From assembly GCA_030280995.1 (NCBI GenBank), contig JASXTE010000004.1, positions 42,819,297 to 42,883,296 of the forward strand: a stretch of 64,000 bases of DNA. Reading direction: 5' to 3'. The position numbers and the translations under genes were made by a program. Below the pieces are notes generated by a model that saw nothing but the letters and a program-made list of their open reading frames with translations, did no database searches and was not told where the DNA came from. The DNA is from Hemileia vastatrix. Lineage: Eukaryota; Basidiomycota; Pucciniomycetes; Pucciniales; Zaghouaniaceae. Of this stretch, positions 22,068 through 30,814 are shown piece by piece. Every line of letters begins with the position of its first letter. Positions within the stretch are counted from its first letter, which is position 1.

Positions 22068-22640
22068 TGCCACTACGCACCAAGTAAGATACCCCTGATG
22101 GGGATACCCAGCGCGAGTTGGGGATATTTTAGGGAGGAACATGAGGATACAAAAATATGTGCAAGAAAAATACGTGCGAGATAAATATGTGTCAGGAAAA
22201 TATGTGCAAAAAAAATATGTGAGGAAAATAAGTGTAAGAAAAATATCTTGCAGCCATTGGAAATTTTGTTTTTTAATTTTTTTTTGGGACGATATTAGGA
22301 CACACCGGCACACTCAACCAAAAGTGTTAGGTGCACGCCGGTGATGCTATTTTTGTCTGTTTTCAATTCAAATTTTTTCGATGTCTCACACTATGTAACA
22401 ACATCCCTTAGATATATACATAATTCTTACGCTTGGTGTGCAAGTGTGATATTATTACCGAATAGGGAAAAAAACACCCACTACTACAAATACATATGGT
22501 GTGCAAGTTAGATACTACTGCATTATGGGGCAACAAAAATATGTTGCCGGGCACTGTACAATCCTTTGTTAAATATGCAAGTATTACTTCAGTACAGGCT
22601 CAGTTTGTGGACACTGAACTATTATATACATATTTAATTT
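22068..22640 (+). repeat. Left arm of a long inverted-repeat element
   Basis: Its reverse complement is found in two pieces, 28763-28999 and 38156-38410, separated by Ty3-B. Shared landmarks are CACCAAGTAAGATA, GGGACGATATTAGGACACAC, CTATGTAACAACATCCC and CAGTTTGTGGACACTGAAC. The left arm has about 75 bp (around 22311-22390) that are missing from the right arm at the point where Ty3-B sits. No transposase can be assigned to it. Confidence 0.75.
22147..22246 (+). repeat. 15-bp subterminal repeat array
   Basis: About seven units of the type AAAAATATGTGCAAG follow each other with small changes. Inverted, similar units occur at 38284-38336 in the other arm. Such arrays near element ends often bind a transposase; that role is an inference here. 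Confidence 0.65.
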
Positions 22641-22796
22641 AGTTTTTATCACCATTAACTTATAAGTGTGGTAATGGCAATCAATACGAGTCAAATGATG
22701 ATAACGAGCAAATAATTTTGTGACTCTAAACCTTGCGCAATCACTGAAATCTTAAATTAATGTGCACTTTACAATCATTCCCTTAAATATGTATAT
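22641..22796. other. Spacer of the inverted-repeat element
   Basis: About 155 bp lie between the end of the left arm and the point where Harb-B entered the right arm. I see no coding capacity. Confidence 0.5.
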
Positions 22797-22799
22797 AAT

Positions 22800-22830
22800 A
22801 GGGGGTATCAATGTTCAGGGATCCGCAATT
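22800..22830 (+). repeat. Left terminal inverted repeat of Harb-B
   Basis: AGGGGGTATCAATGTTCAGG and following bases match the inverted right end, with a shared ATCCGCAATTA further in. Confidence 0.85.
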
Positions 22831-22883
22831 AGGGATCAGGAATTTTTTTTCCCGGGATCAGACATTATTAATTGCAGAAGATT

Positions 22884-22915
22884 CTTATCCACTAGCCCCA
22901 GGGCTAGTGGATAAG
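22884..22915. repeat. Subterminal 32-bp palindrome of Harb-B
   Basis: CTTATCCACTAGCCC and its exact complement flank a CA centre. Harb-C has a fully perfect version at 39472-39503. GGGATCAGGAATT upstream and AATTCCTGATCCC downstream form a second, outer inverted pair, so the region could form a cruciform. Confidence 0.75.
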
Positions 22916-23179
22916 AAATCCACGATAATGCATTATCCCGCCTCTTATACCCCAATTTCCATTCCTAATTCCTGATCCCAAACTCATCTCATCCATGATG
23001 GATTTTTAAGAAAGTCACATGACTTATAATTGCTGATGCCATCCTTAAGTATTTCCTCACTCTATGCTACTTAATTTTGGTGGCAAACACTTAAGTTTTT
23101 TTTCTATCTACACACCCCAACTGCACATTTGGCGGTGAATTCCCACTTCCCTCATCACTTAACCCTTCCACTGGCAACA

Positions 23180-24439
23180 ATGAAACACCTCTCTACTAGG
23201 AAGCTACTTCACTCAACAATGAATGCTATCACTTTTCTTTTAGTTCTTTACTATAAATCTGACTCTGATTTGGAAGATGCTTTAGCTTATATGTGTTTTC
23301 TTTCCAAAAAGCGTTACATCATCACCAGGGGGCCAAATCTTTATCATGATCCCCGATATGATCTGGCCTCCATTCTCAACATTCCTCATTTAAACTTCAC
23401 ACTACTTTTTAGAACTTCTCCTGATTCTTTCTTCAAACTTTATCAACTCATCTCCGATCATCCTATCTTCCATAACAATTCTCATAACAAACAGCGTAAT
23501 CCTGCCATCCAACTTGCTGTTGCTCTATGTCGCTTTGGCTCAAATGGAAATGGTGCTGCCGTAAGACATTTGGATAATCTCTTTAACATAGGATATGGTA
23601 CCGTGATATTATACACCAAGCGCTGTATGATTGCTATCCTTTCCCTCAAGTCTCAAACTCTTGCTTGGCCAACTCCAGAACAGCAACTTGAATCCTCTCA
23701 AGTAATGCAAGCTGAAGGTTTCCCTGGCTGTATAGGTTTTGTTGATGGCACAACCATCCCTTTGAGTCAAAAGCCTGCTCATGATGGCAACCATTATTTT
23801 GATCGCAAAAAAAGGTTTCTTCAAAATCTTCTCCAAGTTCTCATCTTTCACAATCTAACTTTTTATCTTCTTTCTAGATACTCTATTGCCATTCAACTTG
23901 TATGCGATGTCAATAAAAAATTTATTGCTTTTCACAGTGGCTGCCCTGGATCATGTCATGACTCTTCCGTCTTCCAAAGAATGAGGATTTCTCAATCCCC
24001 TGAATCATACTTTGACGAATCTCAGTACCTCCTTGCAGACTCAGCATATGCAAGTGGAAAGTACATTATACCTGCTTTCCGTGGTGCAACTTCAGAAAAT
24101 GACCCCAAAACTAAATTTAATTATCACCTTGCACAATCAAGAGTACGAATTGAACATGCTATAGGTATTTTAAAGGGACGATTTTCTAGTCTTCAGGAGC
24201 TCAGAATCCAATTTCAAAAAAAATTGGAGATCAAAACTGCAAATCATTGGATCTTGACTTGCGTAATACTCCACAATATTCTAGCTGATTTAAAGGATGA
24301 GTGGAATGATCTTTATGAAGAAGAGGATCCTGAACCACCACTGGCACTCCCCTCCCTTGATTCACAAATCATTCAATCAACCGGCATACGCCCCATTATA
24401 ATGCCAATTAATCTTCAACATTTCTCTTCACCCTTTTAA
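23180..24439 (+). CDS. PIF/Harbinger DDE transposase (Harb-B)
   Basis: This gene should cut and paste the element. The ATG at 23180 (MKHLSTRKLLHS) is the first one and is conserved in Harb-C. The DDE_Tnp_4-type core has D at 23744 (FVDGTTIPLS), D at 23960 (CPGSCHD) and E at 24152 (RVRIEHAIGILKGRFSS). A 63-nt segment, 23815-23877, is probably an intron: removing it joins DRKKR to YSIAIQLVCD, the usual Harbinger sequence, and Harb-D has an intron at the same place with a better donor. Because it is a multiple of three, the frame stays open even if unspliced. No stop or frameshift is present. Its partner is the SANT-like protein at 27014-28411. Confidence 0.9.
   Translation: MKHLSTRKLLHSTMNAITFLLVLYYKSDSDLEDALAYMCFLSKKRYIITRGPNLYHDPRYDLASILNIPHLNFTLLFRTSPDSFFKLYQLISDHPIFHNNSHNKQRNPAIQLAVALCRFGSNGNGAAVRHLDNLFNIGYGTVILYTKRCMIAILSLKSQTLAWPTPEQQLESSQVMQAEGFPGCIGFVDGTTIPLSQKPAHDGNHYFDRKKRFLQNLLQVLIFHNLTFYLLSRYSIAIQLVCDVNKKFIAFHSGCPGSCHDSSVFQRMRISQSPESYFDESQYLLADSAYASGKYIIPAFRGATSENDPKTKFNYHLAQSRVRIEHAIGILKGRFSSLQELRIQFQKKLEIKTANHWILTCVILHNILADLKDEWNDLYEEEDPEPPLALPSLDSQIIQSTGIRPIIMPINLQHFSSPF
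23815..23877 (+). other. Intron of Harb-B transposase
   Basis: GTTTCT...TTTCTAG, 63 nt, interrupts the family motif between KKR and YSI. Its position equals that of the 66-nt intron 51540-51605 in Harb-D. Confidence 0.7.
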
Positions 24440-25160
24440 TTTTTAATTTTTATGTTTTCATACTTTCCAAATGTCCTCTTTGTGTACTTTAATCACTTGG
24501 TTTTGTATTTTGGTTTGTTGCATATTCATTTTTTTTTTTGAATTTACGGTGAATATCTTTTTTTTGGATTGCTCATTGGTTTTCTTTCACTTCCTCAACA
24601 TGAAATCGCATATTTTGTCAGTGATTTTTTTTTTCATTCATCACTCATATCCTTTTCCTATTCTCCTCAAACATCCCTCAAATATTTTGGTTGCATTTAT
24701 TTTCTCAACTCAACTCACCAGGTAGGTCATTTATTTTCTTTTTTCATGGTTTTTTATTTGCTAATCATGATTTTTTTTTTTTGCTTTTTTTTTGGTTTTT
24801 TTGTTTTTTTTGTAAGTGCTTCTATTATTTTTGTTCTAGGGTAAACTAATTTTTGTTTTACTTTTTTCTCTTTTTTATCTTTTTATTTTTTTGTTTTTTT
24901 TTCTCTCCTTCACCTCTCTTTATGATCCTCAAGGCCCCCCTTTTTCCCTCTCTTTACCTGTCTCTGACCCCCTTTTTACCCCCTTTTTAGCTGCCTCAAA
25001 TCCCCCCTTTCCCCCCTCTTTAGGTCCCTCATCACCCCCTTTCCCCTCTTTTTAGGTGCTTCAATACTCCCCCCTTCCCCTCTCTTTATGTCCCTCAAAC
25101 CCCCCCTTCACCTCTCTTTTGGCGCCTCAAACCCCCCCCTTCACCTCTCTTTACCCACAA
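24440..25160 (+). other. Transposase 3' region, conserved donor and pyrimidine tract (Harb-B)
   Basis: CTCAACATGAAATCGCATATTTT near 24594 and CTCACCAG/GTAGGTCATTT near 24712-24728 recur in Harb-C and Harb-D. They look like a promoter-proximal element and the splice donor of an untranslated first exon for the dioxygenase gene, which Harb-B has lost. A C/T-rich tract follows (24900-25160). Confidence 0.45.
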
Positions 25161-25990
25161 GCTAATATTTTATGGAAGTGAACTCTGTTCTTCGCCCGAA
25201 GAACAGAGTTCATCCTCCTATTTTCACACTCTGTTTGCACCAATCTCCATCCCTTTCAATTCTATCACACATGCTTGTCTTCTCAACTGTTTTTACAGAA
25301 TTGAAAACTATGTTTCAGCTAATATTTTATGGAAGTGAACTCTGTTCTTCGCCCGAAGAACAGAGTTCATCCTCCTATTTTCACACTCTGTTTGCACCAA
25401 TCTCCTCAAACCCCCCCCTTCACCTCTCTTTACCCACAAGCTAATATTTTATGGAAGTGAACTCTGTTCTTCGCCCGAAGAACAGAGTTCATCCTCCTAT
25501 TTTCACACTCTGTTTGCACCAATCTCCATCCCTTTCAATTCTATCACACATGCTTGTCTTCTCAACTGTTTTTACAGAATTGAAAACTATGTTTCAGCTA
25601 ATATTTTATGGAAGTGAACTCTGTTCTTCGCCCGAAGAACAGAGTTCATCCTCCTATTTTCACACTCTGTTTGCACCAATCTCCTCAAACCCCCCCCTTC
25701 ACCTCTCTTTACCCACAAGCTAATATTTTATGGAAGTGAACTCTGTTCTTCGCCCGAAGAACAGAGTTCATCCTCCTATTTTCACACTCTGTTTGCACCA
25801 ATCTCCATCCCTTTCAATTCTATCACACATGCTTGTCTTCTCAACTGTTTTTACAGAATTGAAAACTATGTTTCAGCTAATATTTTATGGAAGTGAACTC
25901 TGTTCTTCGCCCGAAGAACAGAGTTCATCCTCCTATTTTCACACTCTGTTTGCACCAATCTCCATCCCTTTCAATTCTATCAACACATGC
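25160..25990. repeat. 279-bp tandem repeat, three copies, with six 32-bp hairpins
   Basis: Three copies are spaced exactly 279 bp apart. Each holds two copies of a sub-unit containing GAACTCTGTTCTTCG and its exact complement around a CC centre. The six palindromes begin at 25180, 25337, 25459, 25616, 25738 and 25895. The repeated open frames across this block are a by-product. Confidence 0.92.
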
Positions 25991-26573
25991 TTGTCTTCTC
26001 TCCCCATGCCTTTCGCTATCCTCCCAGCCCCATTGTATGCCATCCTCTTTTGATCCCCATTTCACCCCTCTCAACCTCTCCCAGACCCTTTTCTTCATTT
26101 AAAATGCCTCGGAACCCTTAATCTTCCCTTCCAACTCTTTCCCAACCTTTTTGCTACCCCATATATCCTTCCTCACCCCTCTCTCCAGCCTTTCCAACCC
26201 TTTGACATATTTCAAATTGTAGTTTCTCCATGTATTTCTGGCCAAAGAAACTTATATAATAATGTCACATGGTATCTTGCCGGATCTATACATTGCTGTT
26301 CTTTTTTTTAAAAATTGCAAAGAAACTGCTTAAATAGTTTTAAATATGTATTTTTCAGATTAATTTGAGTGTGATCTGCACTGTATTAAAATTTCTATAA
26401 AAAAATCTCATTCTTTATATCTCAAGATTTGTTCAAAGTATTATTTCCTATGCTTCATTAAATGTTCAAGTTATATTCATATTGAGTTCACCAGAATGTC
26501 AATATTTTTTCTTGGTGGTTTCATCACTAATTCAATGTGGGCACAAAAAGATATGAATTAGGGTTCAAGGTTG
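25991..26573. other. Non-coding stretch of Harb-B
   Basis: C/T-rich then AT-rich DNA without counterpart in Harb-C. No gene seen. Confidence 0.45.
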
Positions 26574-26595
26574 CGGACTTGCTAGCAAGTCCGCC
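26574..26595. repeat. Perfect 22-bp palindrome at rearrangement junction
   Basis: GCGGACTTGC/TAGC/AAGTCCGC region reads the same on both strands. It lies immediately before the point where homology to the other Harbinger copies resumes. Confidence 0.7.
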
Positions 26596-26599
26596 CCCC

Positions 26600-26900
26600 A
26601 TATTGCGTGGTGAGATATAGAATTTTTTTGACTTGTAAATATTTTTGTGATACCCGTCCCTTACTTCAATAAAATCCATGGGGGGTTGTGCAAAAATTTT
26701 TTATAAGACTTGTGAAATTCTTGACATGTAAGAATTTTTAGGATACCGGTAAAATGCAGGGGGTAGTAAAGCCAAACTTTCATATAAAACTTTCAAGATT
26801 CATGACATGAAAGAATTTTTGTGATACCCACCCCTTACTTCAAAAAAATCCAGGGGTGGGGGATTGTCAAATTTTCAAAGGAGACTTGAAAATTTTATTT
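26600..26900 (+). repeat. AATAAA hairpin units, shortened block (Harb-B)
   Basis: This corresponds to roughly the last three of the five units in Harb-A and Harb-C (ACCCGTCCCTTACTTCAATA, then ACCCACCCCTTACTTC). It precedes the end of the convergent gene. Confidence 0.65.
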
Positions 26901-27013
26901 AAAAAAAGAATATTTATCATTAAAATACGATATTTCAAGAAATACAGAAAATAATTGTAAAATTTATGTACAAATAAATATGAACACATGAAGTGTGAAA
27001 GAAATAAAAGAAA

Positions 27014-28411
27014 CTAGTCAACAAAAAATTTCATTAAACGTTCTATTTCTTCAACAGATTTGTTTGCTTTAATGCATTCGATCAAGAAATCTTTCTTTTT
27101 AGAACTTTCTTGGAGATCATGCTTATACTTCATCTGTTCCATTAAGTTTTGATGCTCGAGTGTTTTTTCCTTATTTTTGGATTTTTCAATACTAAGAGTT
27201 AACTCAAACTTCTTCTCCTCCAAATCTTGGGCCCTACCATCCTTCTGTAAAGAGAGCTCAAACTTCTTCTCCTCCAAATCTTGGATCCGATCATCCTTCC
27301 GTAAGGAGAGCTCATACTTCCTCTCTTCCAAATCTTGTACTCTGTCATCCCTCCTTAAAGAGAGCTCGTATTTCTTCTTTTCAAAGCTCAGTGTCTCTTT
27401 AGCAATTTCCACTTGTTCTAGAGTGAGAATAAAAATTAACATAAAGTAGAAGAAAAGCAGAGTAAAGTAATAAGAGGTATGATATCACTTACCAGCATCA
27501 CGTTTCTCTAAAAACTGTTCCATCGAAGAAAAAGGTGTTTGTGATGAAGTATCACTTTTTTGTCTTCTTTGGGAGAGGAAATTTAGACTAGTTGAAGCCC
27601 TTCTCTTTTTGTTCAACGTAGCATTTTCCTCCTCATCATTGTCAATAGCTTCAGACTCAGTTGATTGAGGATCCTGGGTTTGTTCATCAGCCTTTTAAGA
27701 AATAAGAAAAATATAAGTAAATAAAAAAATAGAATTGATAAGATAAAAGAAACAGACCTGAGTTAGATTGGGTTGGGTTAAATCGCCAATAGGATCAATA
27801 GCAAAGCTATCTAGATTCGTAGAATTTAGAAGAGGGGAGGCTTGAGTGGAGGAAGAGGATGGGAAAAAATTTGCTTCGACATCATGTTCGGAGATAGGAT
27901 CTTCTCCATCCAACATGTTTACAGGATTAACATTGGCTCGCTCTCCAAAAATTGCATCCATCTCTTTAAAGTAAGGACATAAAGAATCAAGTTTATTGTC
28001 TATGGATTTTATACCCTTAGTTATATCAATGTCAGTAACCCCAAAACCAGTGGAAGATGAAAGAGCCTTTGCCTTCTTGTATTTTGCTCGATAATGCTTG
28101 AAGCGTTCAGACATCTGTTTAGGCAAAAGATCAATCCTTCCCTTGGTCTTATTGCGTAATTCATTTGCCATTAGAAGATAGCCATTAACTTTTGATGTGG
28201 GGGGCCGTCCTACTTTAGTGGCATACTCAGTACCAAAACAAGAATCATAGTTAGATTTGGTTTTCAGCCAGTTGATAAGAATGAGATGATCATCTTTTTT
28301 TAATTGAACAGTCTTTGATTTCTTGGCTGAGCGGGGAAAAGAGGAAGTAGTGGGAATTGAAGAACAACTGGTTGATAGCTGCCTTTGAGAAGATCTAGGA
28401 TGACGAGGCAT
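27014..28411 (-). CDS. SANT/MADF-like DNA-binding protein with coiled coil (Harb-B), three exons
   Basis: Exons 28411-27758, 27691-27493 and 27417-27014 join at GT-AG introns (GTCTGT...AAAAG and GTAAGT...TCTAG). They give 1257 nt, an open 418-codon protein, so the splice model is well supported. The first exon has a basic Ser-rich start (MPRHPRSSQRQ). It then has a helical SANT/MADF-like domain (LKKDDHLILINWL, KVNGYLLMANEL, MSERFKHYRAKYKKAK). The last exon is a repeated Lys/Glu coiled coil (units like RDDRVQDLEERKYELSL). Harbinger transposons usually encode such a partner, which binds element ends and helps transposase reach the nucleus. The gene is convergent with the transposase. No damage is seen. 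Confidence 0.85.
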
Positions 28412-28729
28412 GTTATTATAAATGAAGATGAAAAGGAGCAGAAACAAGCAGATGAGATAGCGAGATGAAAAGGAGAAGAATCAAATAGATGAAATGGGGA
28501 GAAATTCTGAGCGGATAGAATGAACAGGATGGGATGAGAATGGAAGTGCGCAGCAAGGTAGAAGGCTGGGATATCCAGAAAGTTGTCCAAGATGTGGTTA
28601 TGGAAAATTGAGTAAATAAATGTCGGATAAGAGGTGAACATTGACACGTAAAGTGTCTAATAACCCAATTATTAGCAAAAATAATTGCGGAAGATAATTG
28701 GGGTATGCAGATTATTTTCCGCAATTAAT

Positions 28730-28762
28730 TTAATTGCGGATCGGTCAACATTGATACCCCCT
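28730..28762 (-). repeat. Right terminal inverted repeat of Harb-B
   Basis: On the minus strand it begins AGGGGGTATCAATGTT and continues to GATCCGCAATTAA; it differs from the left end after 16 bp by a few substitutions. Confidence 0.82.
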
Positions 28763-28999
28763 AATAGTTCAGTGTCCACAAACTGAGCCTGTACTGAAGT
28801 AATACTTGCATATTTAACAAAGGATTGTACAGTGCCCGGCAACATATTTTTGTTGCCCCATAATGCAGTAGTATCTAACTTGCACACCATATGTATTTGT
28901 AGTAGTGGGTGTTTTTTTCCCTATTCGGTAATAATATCACACTTGCACACCAAGCGTAAGAATTATGTATATATCTAAGGGATGTTGTTACATAGTATG
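28763..28999 (-). repeat. Right arm of inverted-repeat element, first piece
   Basis: It is the reverse complement of 22394-22640 with very few changes. It is interrupted on its right by Ty3-B. Confidence 0.8.
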
Positions 29000-30137
29000 T
29001 GTCAGCCAGGCTATTCCAGGAGTCCAGTAAATGATATATAAATTATAAAACCTTAAAGAGTGGGTAAGAATTGTATTTAATGAATATAACTTAATATTTT
29101 ATTGCATAATAAAATTATATAAGTATTTTATTATATACAAGTGTTACATTAAATTTATTGGTTATATATATTTTTATATACAGTTAAATTGAGCATAATA
29201 TAATATATTCTACAAATAATGGCGCATTTTTATGTATTTAATAATTATAAATTTATATTTATTTAATTGAAAAACATATATTATAATTATAAGTGTAAAA
29301 TTGATTTATAATATATTTAAATTAATTACTTAAATTTATATATTAAATAATACCTCTCATATGATACTAAACAATAATTAATGACGCTTCTTTTGACCCT
29401 TAATTGTGTTAGAAAAAAACAAATAAATTAATTTGGACTAAATTGAGATTAATTGCATGTTTTGTTGCGTCAAATTATTTTTTGTTTCACTTAAAATGTC
29501 CTTTAATCAGACTGTACCATCTGTTTGGAATTATTTTTCTCATAGTTCCTATGTTCCAATCTTGTTTAGTTATTCACTATTTTTCACTTACTGATTTGGG
29601 AATTAATGACGGGAAAATTGGATTCTTAATTGGGGTTTTAATTAATTGTTTCATGTTTTTCTCTATATTGTTATGTTTCATTTACTCTTTTGATATATTT
29701 GTTTTACTTCATTCTAATCATTGTATTTACAAAGATAGTAGCGCTTCAGAGGACCCATTGCCTATAAAAGGGCCTTGGATAATCCCCTGTAGCCTCATTA
29801 CTTATTACACACTCAACAAATTAAATAACCAATTTATTACGTTTATATTTTTTATTAGTAATACAAATCTAATTTAAATTCTATACAACAAATCAAAGGT
29901 TGCTTTAAGTCTGATAGTAATTAAAATTGTTTGCCGCGCAGAACCCTTACATTTAATAATATTATTGTTAATAAAATCTAAGTTTTTGTCACCTCTCAAA
30001 GTTGCTCACCGTTGTTTCCCTCTCAAATAAATTAAATATGTATTTTTTTGGTTTATTTCTTTATTTTCCCTTGTCCTCCTCCTTCTCTTCTCCTTTTTCT
30101 CCTATTTTTCTTACCTCTTCTAGACGACTGACCGACA
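29000..30137 (+). repeat. 5' LTR of Ty3-B
   Basis: Bounded by TGTCAGCCAGG and CTGACCGACA. A TATA box TATAAAAG lies at 29763-29770. Short open frames inside it are not genes. Confidence 0.92.
29763..29770 (+). promoter_or_regulatory. TATA box in Ty3-B 5' LTR
   Basis: TATAAAAGGG is repeated in the 3' LTR at 37779-37786 and conserved, inverted, in the LTR fragments at 39060-39080 and 59559-59566. Confidence 0.55.
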
Positions 30138-30139
30138 AC

Positions 30140-30152
30140 TGGGGGCCTTTCC
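30140..30152 (+). promoter_or_regulatory. Primer-binding site of Ty3-B
   Basis: TGGGGGCCTTTCC starts two bases after the LTR end; nearly the same as in Ty3-A. Confidence 0.75.
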
Positions 30153-30814
30153 AAAACGACGACGAAGATCGAGCCTGGCAACGAACGACAAAACGCACGG
30201 ACCACCTAGCAAAACGAAACTTTTGCCGCGACTGTGTTTCGAACTTGGGTTCGACATCTTAGGTTTATATAATATTAATTTTTATATTATTTTGAAGTGA
30301 TTTTTCGATCACTATAGTAAGTTCACCTTTGCGCCTCTCACTCATATTACTATATTTTTATTGCAATAACAGTGATTGTGGCTTAATTGCTGATTCACTG
30401 AGTGTAAGTGTTCAATTTTTAAATTTTTTTTTCCTAGTTGACCATTATAGAGTGTTAAATCCTTTTAGTCCTAGAAGAATTGACATTATTATTAATACAA
30501 ATTGAATTATTAATTAAATTTTTTTTTATTAATTATTGTTAATTTTGGTTGACTTAAAAGTAAATTGTGCTTAGTCCCAAATATATTGCCATATTTAATA
30601 TTGGTAATTAATTGGTTGAATTAACTTACTTGTTATTCCCAATTTAACCTTGCAATCCATTTTTTTGTTAAAAATTAATTTTTTAATTATTACTTTATAT
30701 TGAAAATTATTTTTTCTATAATTTAATTAATTAAATATTTTTTTTTATATTTGGAGCAATTATTAACTAACTTTTATTATTTTTTTTAAAAAGTTAATTA
30801 ATCTTCCCACTATT
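30153..30814 (+). other. Ty3-B 5' untranslated leader
   Basis: About 660 nt, at first GC-richer (30153-30260), then strongly AT-rich, before the gag ATG. No gene seen. Confidence 0.6.

Larger units (their letters stand above)
22800..28762. mobile_element. PIF/Harbinger element Harb-B, potentially active, no oxygenase
   Basis: Terminal inverted repeats AGGGGGTATCAATGTT lie at both ends, flanked by a 3-bp AAT duplication (22797-22799 and 28763-28765). Gene order is transposase (+), low-complexity and hairpin repeats, then SANT-like coiled-coil gene (-). Both genes are free of stops once introns are removed. The dioxygenase gene and the purine half of the fold-back seen in Harb-C are missing and a 279-bp tandem repeat is in their place. 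The element interrupts the right arm of an older inverted-repeat element. Confidence 0.92.

Noticed and set aside
22147..22246. 15-bp array as a minisatellite only
   Set aside because: An inverted, similar array occurs in the other arm, so it is better read as part of an element end.
23129..23179. Earlier start of the Harb-B transposase
   Set aside because: The upstream codons begin with TTG; the first ATG, conserved in Harb-C, is at 23180.
25180..25926. Regularly spaced palindromes resembling a CRISPR array
   Set aside because: Spacing alternates between 157 and 122 bp and the spacers are themselves repeated; the setting is a eukaryotic transposon, with no cas genes.
25172..26053. Three near-identical open frames of about 90 residues
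   Set aside because: They are products of the 279-bp tandem repeat and read straight through its hairpins; no start context or domain.
29443..29877. Open frame of 144 residues with hydrophobic stretches, repeated near 37423-37848
   Set aside because: It lies wholly within both LTR copies and spans the LTR TATA box; not a gene.
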